The notes under the pieces were generated by a model that had not been told where the DNA came from, did no database searches, and saw only the letters and a list, made by a program, of their open reading frames with translations. A program made the translations under genes and the position numbers. Shown here one piece after another: positions 11,426 to 21,572 of a DNA stretch of 64,000 nt; the stretch's first letter is position 1; every line of letters starts with the position of its first letter. Source of the DNA: Cheiracanthium punctorium (taxonomy: Eukaryota; Arthropoda; Arachnida; Araneae; Cheiracanthiidae); the NCBI GenBank assembly GCA_038373885.1, contig JAWZYV010012234.1:62001-126000 (forward strand). Reading direction: 5' to 3'.

Positions 11426-12471
11426 TCTCGAGATTTGAAAGGAAATGAAAGAAGAAAAACAATTGTCTCGACACACACACGCAACAATTGAAATATATTT
11501 TTTAAAACTTTCCCTCTATTTCCCCCCTTTTTTCATTCCCTTAGATATAAATCAGGTAGCATCAAAATGTTAATTATGTTTATTGTTTTTTTTTAGATTT
11601 TAATGACATTTATTCAATAAGTGTCATTTATTATGTGAGAACAATGCATTAAATGACATATTATTGTGTTTAAGAGTGTTTTCTATGTTATGCGAATTGT
11701 TACATTGTCATAACGTAAAACAGCGTTATGTTAAGAAACCTATTTTCCATGTTATTAAAAGCGTTGAAAGAAAATGTGTTAAAAAAATATTTTCTATGCT
11801 TTATTCTCAAGTTATTAGAGTGCTGTAAAATTAAAATAGCACTGTCTTAAAGAACCAATATTTTCTGTATGTAACCGTTGTAAAGTAAAATAACGTTATG
11901 CTAAAAATATTGCCCTTGCTTCACAAGTTACTATGTTAATAAAACAAAATAGCGTTATTTTAAGAAGCAAAATATTTTTGGTTTTATACATTGTGACATT
12001 GCGATCATGAAATATGGTTCTTTTTAAAACAATTATTATTGTTATTTGTTAAATAAGTTATTGAATTTTAACAAAAACATAATAATATTATGCTTAGAAG
12101 CAAAACTTTTCATTAATGTATGCTTTGCTGCACATTCAATTTAAATGGACAGAAATAAACAAATCTTATCAATAAAAAGTGGAATTTTTATAATTCCATT
12201 TTTTATTTTTTTTAATTTTGAATGCAGTTACAGAAAGAACAGAAAAAAAAAAGACTTCTGTGTAAAATCTAAATAATGCATACGTTTACTTTCACTTATC
12301 TATTCACCCATGATTTTAACTTGAACAAGCCATCGACATAATAGAAAGGAACTTTATAAAGTGAAATGCTTATTCTCGGATAGGTGGCGTATGGCATCAT
12401 TTCATGTATCGTATGTTATTATTTAGCAGTTATTACTACGTGATTATATTCACCAAATTAATTATGTATAA
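11426..12471. other. AT-rich stretch with loosely repeated GTTATG/AGCGTTAT motifs
   Basis: Between about 11690 and 11970, phrases such as AAATAGCGTTAT, AAATAACGTTATG and AAACAGCGTTATG recur three to four times about 70-190 bp apart. This suggests a decayed tandem or internally repetitive sequence. No coding potential. Confidence 0.4.
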
Positions 12472-12479
12472 GTGGTCAT

Positions 12480-13201
12480 TAGAGATGAGACGGGCTCAGC
12501 CCGAGCCCGAAAGCCCGAGCCCGAGCCCGGGCCCGAACCGGGCTCGGGCTCTGTAATTCACAATTGCGTTCGGGCTCGGGCTCGTGAAAAATTTCTCCTT
12601 TATTGAACATACTCCTTGAAACAGATTTTAAAAAGTGATTTATGAGGAAAATAAAAGTACAGTCAATTCCGGTTATAGTGAACCTCTGGGGACCATCCAA
12701 TTTCGTCCACTATATCCGAAGTTCACTAAAACCCAAGTGTCTTCATGATCGATAGAGATACTGTGTGTGAATCGGGACTAATGGTTTGCGTTCACTATAT
12801 CTGATGGTTCTCTATATCCGGGTTCACTATAACCGGAGTTGGCTGTACTTATAAAAAAAGTAGCGACACTGGCGCCTAGAAGGAGCGTTAAGCTCTTTGG
12901 ATATTTCAGAACAGCGACTTATATTCATTAGTTAGACATGAGATCCGACATTATTTGATAAACATATGGATAAATAAAGAATTAGAAAGTGCATTGAGAG
13001 TTTCCAACTATATTTGTCTTTAATTTGCACAAACGGCAAAATTCATTGTATTCTATCAATGAAGTAATTGGATTTTTTTTCACCTTTAACTGAAATTTCG
13101 GGCTCGGGCTCCGACTTAAATAATATTACTCGGGCTCGGGCGGGCTCGGATTAGAAGTCCTCAGGCTCGGGCTTCAAAAAATGAGCCCGAACTCATCTCT
13201 A
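12480..13201. mobile_element. hAT element with subterminal GGGCTC arrays
   Basis: The 722-bp element is flanked by perfect 8-bp TSDs, GTGGTCAT, at 12472-12479 and 13202-13209. Its TIR is TAGAGATGAG with the exact complement at the other end. Both subterminal regions (about 12490-12585 and 13098-13195) carry many direct and inverted copies of CGGGCTCGGGCTC. Clustered short subterminal repeats in hAT elements are known to be transposase-binding sites, so that role is a reasonable inference here. A pogo-like MITE is nested inside at 12660-12845. No transposase is encoded. Confidence 0.93.
12660..12845. mobile_element. Pogo-like MITE nested in hAT
   Basis: The 186-bp element is flanked by TA (12658-12659 and 12846-12847). 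Its TIRs are CAGTCAATTCCGGTTATAGT on the left and CAGCCAACTCCGGTTATAGT on the reverse-complemented right end. Internal TTCACTATATC motifs repeat. The termini resemble those of the pogo element at 10148-10784 (CCGGTTATA core), indicating a related family. It inserted after the enclosing hAT element. Confidence 0.9.
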
Positions 13202-13209
13202 GTGGTCAT

Positions 13210-14190
13210 TGGGTAAGGATAAATCGAAACCGTTTTGATGATGCTTAGTTCATCATAATGTTATGATGCTAAGGATGATGCGTTTCAAGCTACTACTACG
13301 ACTTCGTCAATCAGTAATGATATCGCCACTGACAGGCCCTGATTATAGCAGTTGACGGGCAGTTGGGGCACATGCCTTGGGCACACATACAGAAACAGCT
13401 CAAAAAAAGTGAGTTTAAATCTGTGCACAGGGACACAAAAATTGAGAAGCTATGCATAGGAGCGAAAAAATTTGAAAAGTGCCCTGGGTACAAAATGTTA
13501 TGGTCACTCCTGCTGGGGGAAGGGGGGTATAGGGTATCTTTTTAGTTTGATGCAGTTGAACTCGATCATAGTGACTTCGCTTAGGATTTGCTTAGGACCC
13601 ATTTACAATCAAAATATTCTGTGCGGTTCAATGGCTTATCCATAGACGTCAATGTTACAAGACGTTACTACATCATACATTAATGTTATTGTGCTACTCG
13701 GTGACAGCGTCATAAACAATATGGTCTCTTCGATAATATAAGTTATAATACGAATTTATTATAGAGTTGTGCTGTAATATTGTATCTTCATTGGCGTTAC
13801 CATAGCACCGTGTTTTATTATGTGTGCGTACTTGCACGCACGCAAGTATATTCAAGCACTCATAAATGTGTCTTATCCATAGTAGGAATGCAGGCAGACA
13901 TTTAGCTAGAATGTGATCACGGGAACTGTAAGAATGAGCAATTACTTCTCTGCATTCACACGGCTTTTTTCACTTCTGTCTGTTTTCACACGCATATTGC
14001 GCTGTAATATTTCGTCACTCGTTTATATTCACCAAGGCGAATAATTTTACTGAACTCAATTGAAGAATTATTTAAAAGACGGAGCATCTTGTGTAAGACC
14101 ATTGTTTTTCAATAGGTCCGGAGATTAACAACAAAAAAAAAAATCCTTGTTAGAAGACCCGTTGCTCTGCACATTAATTGCTCCGGAGCT
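13210..14190. other. Mixed-composition stretch, no gene identified
   Basis: Somewhat less AT-rich than its surroundings at 13310-13400 and 13490-13540, with GGGGCACATGCCTTGGGC and GGGGGAAGGGGGG. It may hold a decayed element but I could not pair ends. Small open frames on both strands at 13311-13545 overlap and look incidental. Confidence 0.4.
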
Positions 14191-14210
14191 GTCGGTCTTG
14201 TTTGTGGGTA

Positions 14211-14435
14211 TTACTTACCTAGCCGCAGAGGCATGACCACTGATTTATATCGAACAATACCACGCAACGGAGATCGGCGAGCTTGATTTTCTAAAGAGAT
14301 TAGCAGAAATCGGCGGCAGAGACAAGAGATTGATTCGGGTGAGAGTGGTGTCAGTGCGGTGACACATGACTGTTCGCGAATGGCTTTCATTTTTATCGTT
14401 GATTTTCTTTTAAAGATAGCACTTTTGTCGTTCAT
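14211..14435 (-). other. Possible exon or conserved block, unproven
   Basis: A minus-strand open frame of 74 residues with no recognised domain. It is followed, at its 3' end, by the strong splice-donor-like CTAG/GTAAGTAAT (14209-14220 region). Base composition is more balanced than in neighbouring DNA. This could be an exon of an unidentified gene. Equally it may be chance, since no acceptor, homologous motif or neighbouring exon was found. Confidence 0.15.
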
Positions 14436-14470
14436 TAAGCGTTGATTAGATTAAATAATATGCATCGACT

Positions 14471-14768
14471 CAGTGGCGGATACAAGTGAGAGGATAGGAG
14501 GCTTCAGCCCTCCTCCCCCCTCCCGCCTAAACCAAGTGATAGCTAAAAGATAACATTTTGCTTCTTTGAAGACTCTGTTTAGGGTTAATGAGCTTCTTTT
14601 GTTATAAATTAGCTACACACACATCACATATGTATATATATATAGCACTTAGGGAAAGAATTTTGCTTTATTGTACATTTTGTTCAGGTCAAATAAGTTT
14701 TTATTTTAACAGCTCGTTCCATAAAAAAAAAATAATAATAAAAAAATAAAAATCTGTATCCGGTGCTG
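14471..14768. mobile_element. hAT MITE, short derivative
   Basis: Ends are CAGTGGCGGATAC on the left and, reverse-complemented, CAGCACCGGATAC on the right. Flanking 8-mers are CATCGACT (14463-14470) and CATCTACT (14769-14776), matching at seven of eight positions. The 3' part (TTTATTGTACATTTTGTTC, GGTCAAATAAGTTTTT, then an A-rich stretch) is shared with the 1.13-kb element at 59549-60678. The two are one family and this is a shorter internal-deletion form. Non-coding. Confidence 0.85.
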
Positions 14769-14776
14769 CATCTACT

Positions 14777-15359
14777 GTTTAAAGATTGATACCTCATCAA
14801 AAATTTTTGAAGTCCTATTGGAAGTATCAAGTGATATTATTTGCAGGTTATAAAAAATTTTATTTCATTAGGCCTAAAAGTGACAGTTTGTCAAAAGAAT
14901 CGCCATTTTTTTCGTATGGGTCAAACAGTAAAAGATTGCATGCATTGAATTTTCAAAAATAATTTAACTAAAATTGTGTATAGCAAACTCTCTATATTTC
15001 CATTAAAATATTTCCAATAAGGATTTTCTCCCCGTGAGATTCATGCTAATAATGATTGTTAGAGAATGCGACTTGATACATATAGGGAGCTTTAGATTAC
15101 GTCACGAACGAAAGCACTGATATCAACTTTAATTTTAGGACGTTCGCATAAGAACACGGAAAGTGAAACAGCACACCGGCTTGGTCAGTGCTTGGGAGGG
15201 TGAAAACGTCTCTCCGCTGGACTGCTGTGGAACTGTGTACGCTGCCAACAGTCAAATGGCCATAAAATTTCTAGTTGGTGTCGTTTCCTATCCCAGTACG
15301 AAGGTGAATCTTGCTGCTACTGAAAATTTATCCCTTGAAGAAATTTACTCTTGGATAAC
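14777..15359. other. No recognisable gene
   Basis: AT-rich to 15050, then more balanced. The plus-strand frame at 15163-15417 begins at GTG, not ATG, and has no recognised domain. Confidence 0.4.
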
Positions 15360-15530
15360 GAGATTGATACATGTTATTTGTTTTGTGGTAAAATTTTATC
15401 CACACGTCATTGGATAAGTAGCGAGATCTCGCGCGTTTACGTACCAGAAAAGGATCCAATTTCGAGAGCTTAATCATTCGTCTAGCTACGTACATGTGTT
15501 AATTAATCATATTGATTTCAGAGGAACGTA
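15360..15530 (+). repeat. Direct repeat, copy 1
   Basis: Shared phrases with 16210-16400, in the same order and orientation, include GTTGATACAT/ATTGATACAT, CACACGTCATTGGATAAG, GCGCGTTTACGT, ATCCAATTTCGAGAG, TAATCATTCGTCTA and TTAATTAATCAT. The spacing is about 850 bp. Similarity is high but with many substitutions. Function and family unknown. It could be a local duplication or two members of a dispersed repeat. Confidence 0.6.
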
Positions 15531-15889
15531 TTTCTGCAACCATCAACTCATTGCATCGCTCATACGTTATAAAGGCTCTCCGTTGCAAAATACTATTTAG
15601 CATTTATAAGTGTAGAACAGGGACAAAGGTAATAATTTTTATGGATTGAGCTCTCTCTAAGGATAATTATAAAAAAAGGGCCATATTTGCCTTGGTGTGC
15701 CTCGTTTATTTTGAAAGGTTCTTGCTTCATTGCGCTGCACAGTTATGAAAGCCAGAGATTCCCTTTATATGCGCGACGTTGCTATTCAGTGGGGCCTTTG
15801 AACACCGCGCTCGGGCACAGCGATTGCCAAAGCACTGCGCTGGTTCACAAAAAGATGTTCAATTGTATTTGATTGTGCATTAAGGGAAC

Positions 15890-16095
15890 GCTACTTGAGA
15901 GCTAGCTGCGTAAGCAGGGGTGTCTTGAGTGGAGGACTTTTTAAGGTGTTGAATCGCGTACTAACGTTACAGCTCGAGAAAACAGCCCAAAACTCTAGAC
16001 CGTTCGACCAATGGTTGGGCAATAGACCCGAACCCGGGACCCTCACACTTCAGCCATCTACCATGTTCAGTGTCTTTAACCACTCAGACAAGGTT
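15890..16095 (-). mobile_element. SINE family B copy
   Basis: On the minus strand: GAGTGGTTAAAGACACTGAA (A-box region), CATGGTAGATGGCTGAAGTG, a B-box-like GGGTTCGGGTC, then the family body with GAGCTGTAACGTTAGTACGC and CTTAAAAAGTCCTCCACTC. The head order matches the plus-strand copy at 29361. No TSD was recognised. It sits between the two direct repeats at 15360 and 16210. Confidence 0.7.
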
Positions 16096-16209
16096 GAATA
16101 CATTAAGGATATCCGGTTAACTATCTGTTACGCAATAGTACTTGCCCAAATAAATTCGTCTTGGAAAATGGTTGATAAACGATATCATTAAAGCTTCTTA
16201 CAGTTTTCA

Positions 16210-16400
16210 ATCAGGTTGATACATACATAAATAATATTAATCCGCACGTCATTAGATAAGCAGCGCCAGACCTCTTGCGCGGTTACGTGCAAAACAACAG
16301 CATCCAATTTCGAGAAGCCTAATCATTCCTCTACGCCTTCATTTTTAATTAATCATCTGTTACCGCATTGCTTCCAGAAATGCAAGTCGGTATCATCAGC
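16210..16400 (+). repeat. Direct repeat, copy 2
   Basis: Second copy of the block at 15360-15530: GTTGATACATA, GCACGTCATTAGATAAGC, GCGCGGTTACGT, CATCCAATTTCGAGAAGC, TAATCATTCCTCTACG, TTAATTAATCAT. The copy 1 GAGATCTCGCG is replaced by CCAGACCTCTTGCG. Confidence 0.6.
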
Positions 16401-16470
16401 ATCATCTTCTTCTTGTAGGCAACGACTCATCTTGTTGCTGCTGCTAATGACAATTTTGTCCTCCTCCTAG

Positions 16471-16649
16471 TATATGTGCTCGCTCTCTCTCTCTCTTTAA
16501 TGACAGACAATTGTTTCGTCCTGTTTCCTCAATCAACATTCTCTCTCTCTCGTTCGTCCCAGTCACGTGACCGTAGTCATTTGCGACCCCGAGAGATGGA
16601 CCACCCCAATTAGAGAGAGATAGAGAGAGCGGGTCCGGAGCACATATAA
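16471..16649. repeat. Imperfect inverted repeat with (CT)n/(GA)n arms
   Basis: The left arm TATATGTGCTCGCTCTCTCT (16471) pairs with the right arm, whose reverse complement is TTATATGTGCTC, CGGACC, CGCTCTCTCTATCTC. The loop holds a second CT run and the palindrome GTCACGTGAC at 16562-16571. That palindrome contains a CACGTG E-box. Possible explanations are a simple-sequence hairpin, a MITE without clear TSD, or a regulatory block. Confidence 0.5.
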
Positions 16650-17036
16650 TGTATTCCGAGAGCGGACATGTACGCGATGAAATGATCCATAGTTTTTAAA
16701 AGGTTCCACCTTATCGAACGAAAAATTATTATTCATAACAAGAAATGGAAAGGTTATCGAATATTTAATTTCTCAATTGAACGAGTTATTTGTTTTTCCT
16801 CTTGAATTGATTACCGTAGGGGCATTTCATAAGATAAGAGAGAGGGCGGAAATTAGTTTTTATTAACACGCTTTTATTACTGTCACTTGCATATATACAA
16901 CGCATGTATCAGTGGAATGGAATCTTGTAATTAAATTTTCACCCACTTTCAGATTCCAATTAACTTGAAAATTTTCAGGCAATAGAAAAAAAGTTGACAA
17001 TACAATAATATACTAGAAAATGGTACACGTGGATAT
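16650..17036. other. No recognisable feature
   Basis: AT-rich sequence with no paired repeats or plausible open frames. Confidence 0.4.
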
Positions 17037-17530
17037 TTCTTTTACAGGAGCATATAAAGAATTCCATAACATTACGCTCTATGGGTAGTCCTTATTTAAG
17101 TGTATAGAGTCATTCATCTATTTCAAAGAAAGCGAAATTGATATATATTGTTGAAGATTATCAAATAAGGCCTTCGATCGAAATTGGTGCATGCAGCATT
17201 TATAGATTTTTTGCAGCAGCATTCAAAAGAATTCCAACACATTATGGACTTTAGCAGTTTACAGACATTCATCTATTCCAAGCACAATACGTTAAGTATA
17301 CAAAAGTTTACAAAGTTTATTCTTCAGTTAAAAGATAGAAATAACATTTAAAGTTCTCATACAAGGTCTCCAAAAATTACATTACTATTGATATACATTA
17401 AAAAAATATCCCCAAATCTGATTGCCACATTTAAGGACAACAAATCGTTGAAATTGGTAAAAACAAAAGCCAATTCCCTTTGAAAGTGTTTTATAATTGA
17501 CGCGTTTAACATGAATTATCTTTCTTGTTC
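17037..17530. repeat. Dispersed repeat, internally duplicated
   Basis: It contains two similar phrases, AAAGAATTCCATAACATTA with ATTCATCTATTTCAAAG, then AAAAGAATTCCAACACATTA with ATTCATCTATTCCAAGC. It ends with TTAAAAGATAGAAATAACAT, TTAAAGTTCTCATACAAGG and TTATCTTTCTTGTT, which recur in order at 27691-27895. Family unknown. No termini identified. Confidence 0.5.
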
Positions 17531-17685
17531 AATTTAGTACTTAATTTTTGCTTCTTAATTCAATTTTTTAAGACTAAATATATAAAAATAAATTATAGCT
17601 AAAAAAGTTAAGTTATACACTTTTAAAACAGTGCAAACTAAAAAATAAAAAACGATCTTTAAATGTGCAGATATTGTTCGACACG

Positions 17686-17862
17686 CAGAGGCGTAGCCAG
17701 AAATTTTTCATGGGGGGGGGGGTTACGACTACTTCAACCCCTATATATGTATAGGTGTGTGTGATAAGGGAGTGAAGAATATACATTTTGTATGGCAAAA
17801 AATTCCTCATGGGGTGGGGTTATGACCGCCCTAACCCCCCCCCCCACCTTGCTACGCCCCTA
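17686..17862. mobile_element. GGCGTAGC-type hAT MITE
   Basis: The left end CAGAGGCGTAGCCAG and the reverse-complemented right end TAGGGGCGTAGCAAGG match the termini of the MITEs at 30511-30677 and 53826-53964. The interior (GTGATAAGGGAGTGAAGAAT) is shared, inverted, with 30511-30677. Flanking 8-mers (TTCGACAC and TTCAACAG, offset by one base) match only partly. G and C runs near the ends are a feature of the family. No coding capacity. Confidence 0.8.
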
Positions 17863-17870
17863 TTCAACAG

Positions 17871-18952
17871 CAGTATGATGTCCTCCAATTCGATAAAATT
17901 TAATCTACTGAATTAAGCCTCAAATAAAAATAAGTGATTAACAAATAATTAACTTTAATATTAGAAAAAGCATGGGGTGCTTTTCATTTACATTTTCATA
18001 TTGACAATCTTTACGCATAAGTCGAAATGAATAAAATTAAAAAAAATTAAATTAAGGTAACTGATATTAAGCCAACCACTATTTTTCTAACATTAAAGTT
18101 AATTTTTTTGTCAATTACTTTATTCTTATTTGAAGCTTAATTGAAAATATCACATTTTACCGAATTGTTGTGCAAAATCTTTACATTTAAAGATTTTTTT
18201 TAACGTTTAGTTCTTATAGCTTTAAAAGAGTGTTTCTTTAGTTTTTTCAAAACTATGATTTATTTTTCTCTTTTTACAAAATATAAGTCTACAGGGTAGA
18301 AAGAATAATGTATATATACTTAGGCGCCCTCACGAAGGGGGTTATAGGGGCTAAAGCACCTGACTCCCCTCTAAAAGTGAAAAATAAAAGTGAAAAATTT
18401 CCTCTATCTCTTCTCCCCCCCCCCCTCCAAAAAAAAAAGGGAAAAGAAATGAGAGAGAGAGAGAGAGAGAATTGTCACTGAGTAAATGAAAACTAAAATG
18501 TTTAATTTAAAAATTTCCTTCAAATTATTCTTAAAGTATTTTCATCAGAACTAGTTAGTTGTTAAATAAATACTTACAGATAGTGCGTATGCAGCTGACC
18601 TCAGATAAATGTCATTGAAGGGACCACATAAATATTTTTGACGCTATAACCGAGTCACATTATAACTGGGCTTCTGGTCTATCAGGGAATGATACAGGAT
18701 ATTTTGTAGTTTTAAGAGAGATGTCACTATAGACGAAGTCCTCCTTTATTTGTAGTCCCCTTTCCCTAAACTAAAATCTTATGCACGCTTCTGTGTGCAC
18801 TTATTGTTGTTTTTCTTTCAAGGAATTATATTGAAATATTATGAATAATAAACATATTAATTAGATCAACTTTTTTTTTTTTCTGTGTGGAAATCGTGAA
18901 AGCTCGTTGTTGCAATGACAATTCTTCAAATTGTATTAGAGATTTACATTAA
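17871..18952. other. AT-rich stretch with (GA)n
   Basis: It includes a GA microsatellite at about 18450-18470 and C/A runs at 18414-18439 beside GGGGGTTATAGGGGCTAAAG. The latter may be the end of a decayed MITE, but no partner was found. Confidence 0.45.
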
Positions 18953-18985
18953 CATACATATATGTTAATGATGCAAATACGTAGA
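18953..18985 (+). repeat. 33-bp unfilled copy of an insertion site
   Basis: CATACATATATGTTAA followed directly by TGATGCAAATACGTAGA. The same two halves flank the 1.8-kb element at 19767-21555 exactly (19751-19766 and 21556-21572). This is therefore a copy of that insertion's target without the insertion. Flanking sequence beyond the 33 bp does not match. Confidence 0.8.
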
Positions 18986-19750
18986 GATTTGGCGAGAGGA
19001 GAAGGGACATGTGCATTCTAACAAACGGCGATTCTGTGATATGTGACGAATGGATTTAGTAATTAAATAATTTTAGAATTTATGTATAAGTTCTAAATTA
19101 TTCATAATCATATAATCCATTTCATATAATTAGATGTACCTACAATTATTGAAAAAATATCATTTGTAAATAAGGAGAAGTGGGTTAGTTTTCAACTAAT
19201 AAAGGAACCTGTTAATTTTTATTATTAGTCTAATAAATATGCAATCCTACCTATTTAAACTCCTTTACATATACGAAACCCACTAATTGATGGCTTAGAG
19301 CAAGAAGATAGATTCTTTATTTTAAAGTAAGTACAAGTGATCAATTCCCTTCTTTTTGTATAAATAAAGTATATGTTTATAATAAGTACATTATTATACA
19401 AAAATGTGAACACTTTATTTGAGGTTGGCAAAGATAAATTCTATTTCAGTAATTTAAATGGTAAAAATCAATTTGCGATATGAGTATACTGACCAACGAG
19501 CGGGGTCAAGGAGAAAACTAACCCATTCAGGACCTCATACAGTTCCCATTCTTCAAAGTCGTTGATAATGACTTTTTAAGGCTCACTTATGAATAAATAA
19601 GACAGTAAAATTGTTTTCTAAAATATTGGTAGCTTTTTTTTTTCTAGAAAGATATCAATCGAAATTAAATTTTACACTCTTAACATCTCTTTAGACATAT
19701 ATTTTCAGAGAATATTATTCTGCTTTTTGCAAAATTTACAAACGAAAGAG
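18986..19750. other. AT-rich stretch, no gene identified
   Basis: No open frame of interest and no repeat pairing seen apart from the flanking insertion-site sequence. Confidence 0.45.
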
Positions 19751-19766
19751 CATACATATATGTTAA

Positions 19767-21555
19767 CTAGCTGAAGTACCCGTCCTCGACGGGTTAGTGA
19801 ATGAAAATTTCCAAAAAGCAAAAACTTTCGTCAGCATTGTAGGAGTACACAGAATGGATGGAGTATGTTGCCAAAGTAAAGAAAGCGAAGTTATAATTTT
19901 CAATTTATTGTTAAAATATTACAGGTTAGAGAGTAACTAAGTAATATCATTTCATTCGCTTTAGTCGTAATTATGTGATGCGCGAACGAATATTGACGCA
20001 TATTGAAATAATTTTCGCAAAATCTCAAAATTTAATCAAAATTTTTGAAAAATTGGAAGCCTAGAATTTAAGTTGAGTGACAACCTATCATGTCAGCCAA
20101 ATTCGTTTCATTCCCTGCAGTCTTTATTTCGTGATGCTGGAACAAATTTTCAGCATTTTAAAACGATTTTCGCAAAATCACAAAATGTAAGCAAAATATT
20201 TTTAAAATTCAACGCCTATAAATTAAGATTAGCAACTACCTATCATATCACTAAATTTCGTATCATTCGTATTAGTCGTTATTACGTGAAGTTTGAAGAA
20301 ATCATCATTGAACGTATTTTGAGAGAATTTTCACAAAATCTCAAAATCTAATAAAAATGTTTAAAAAATTGGACTCCTATAGTTTATGTTGAGCAACCAT
20401 ATATCATGCGACCAAATTTCATATCATTCGCTTTAGTCATTATTACTTAATGCGGGAACAAAGATTCATTCAGTTTTAAACGATTTTCGCAAAATCTCGA
20501 AATCTGATCAATTTTTTTTAATTAGATGCTTATAGTTTAAGGTGAGTGACCACCTATCATTTCACCAAATATCATTTTTTCACCTTTGCAGTTATTACGT
20601 GATGTGCGAACACAAATTTACGCAGTTTGAAATGATTTTCGCAAAATCTCAAAAATCTAGTCAAGATTTTTTTTTAATTCGACGCCTATGTTTTACGTTG
20701 AGTGAGCACCTATCATGACACCCAATTTCATATCATTCGCTTCAGTCGTTTTTACGTGATGCTCGAACACAAATTTACGCAGTTTGAAAGGATTTTCGCA
20801 AAATCTCAAAATCCAATCAAGATTTTTTGAAAATTCGACGCCTATGTTCTAAGTTGAGTGACCACCTATCATGACACCCAATTTCATATCATTCGCTTTA
20901 GTCGTTTTTACGTGATGCTTGAACACAAATTTACGCAGTTTGAAAGGATTTTCGCAAAATCTCAAAATCCAATCAAGATTTTTTAAAAATTCGACGCCTA
21001 TGTTTTAAGTTGAGTGACCACCTATCATGACACCCAATTTCATATCATTCGCTTCAGTCGTTTTTGCGTGATGCTTGAACACAAATTTACGCAGTTTGAA
21101 ACGATTTTCGCAAAATCTGAAAATCTAATCAAGATTTTTTAAAAATTCGACGCCTATGTTTTAAGTTGAGTGACCACCTATCATGACACCCAATTTCATA
21201 TCATTCGCTTCAGTCGTTTTTGCGTGATGCTTGAACACAAATTTACGCAGTTTGAAACGATTTTCGCAAAATCTGAAAATCTAATCAAGATTTTTTAAAA
21301 ATTCGACGCCTATGTTTTAAGTTGAGTGACCACCTATCATGACACCAAATTTCATATCATTCGCTTCAGTCGTTTTTACGTGATGCTTAAACAAAAAAAA
21401 AAAAAAACGTCACGGACAGAATGACAGAATGACAGACAGACAAACTTTTTTTTGAGGGTCGCATCGGATTCCCGGGTGCTTGAAACGGATAGAAATCGCA
21501 AAATTTTTTATTTCCAAGAAATGTACAGACAAAAGTCTAATTTTATTTATATAGA
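19767..21555 (+). mobile_element. CTAGCTG-type element with internal tandem array
   Basis: It begins CTAGCTGAAGTACCCGTCCT and CGACGGG (a short hairpin) and ends with GACAGACAGACAAAC, GGTCGCATCGGATTCCCGGG and TTTTATTTATATAGA. Related starts and ends occur at 55005-56391 (plus) and 47035-48067 (minus), and the 3' part alone occurs at 34398-34875 (minus). Most of the interior is a 156-bp tandem array. No protein is encoded. Copies sharing a 3' end but lacking the 5' end suggest a retro-type mechanism, but the class is unresolved. The boundaries are fixed by the unfilled 33-bp site at 18953-18985. Confidence 0.7.
19925..21395 (+). repeat. 156-bp tandem repeat array
   Basis: About nine to ten units. 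The marker AGTGACCACCTATCATGACA recurs at 20545, 20701, 20857, 21013, 21169 and 21325, exactly 156 bp apart. Other unit landmarks are TTTCATATCATTCGCTTCAG, TTTACGCAGTTTGAAA and GATTTTCGCAAAATCT. Units from about 20700 onward are nearly identical. Those before 20545 are clearly diverged, with spacings of about 144-161 bp. Three decayed units are present in inverse orientation at 34520-34875. Confidence 0.95.
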
Positions 21556-21572
21556 TGATGCAAATACGTAGA

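Noticed and set aside
14205..14225. ATTACTTACCTAG resembling the 5' end of U1 snRNA
   Set aside because: The sequence after it does not match U1; on the other strand it reads as a splice donor, which is the simpler explanation.
15163..15417. 84-residue plus-strand frame
   Set aside because: It begins at GTG rather than ATG, overlaps a direct repeat, and shows no domain.
20545..21395. CRISPR-like regular repeats
   Set aside because: The 156-bp unit is directly tandem without spacers and lies in a eukaryotic mobile element.
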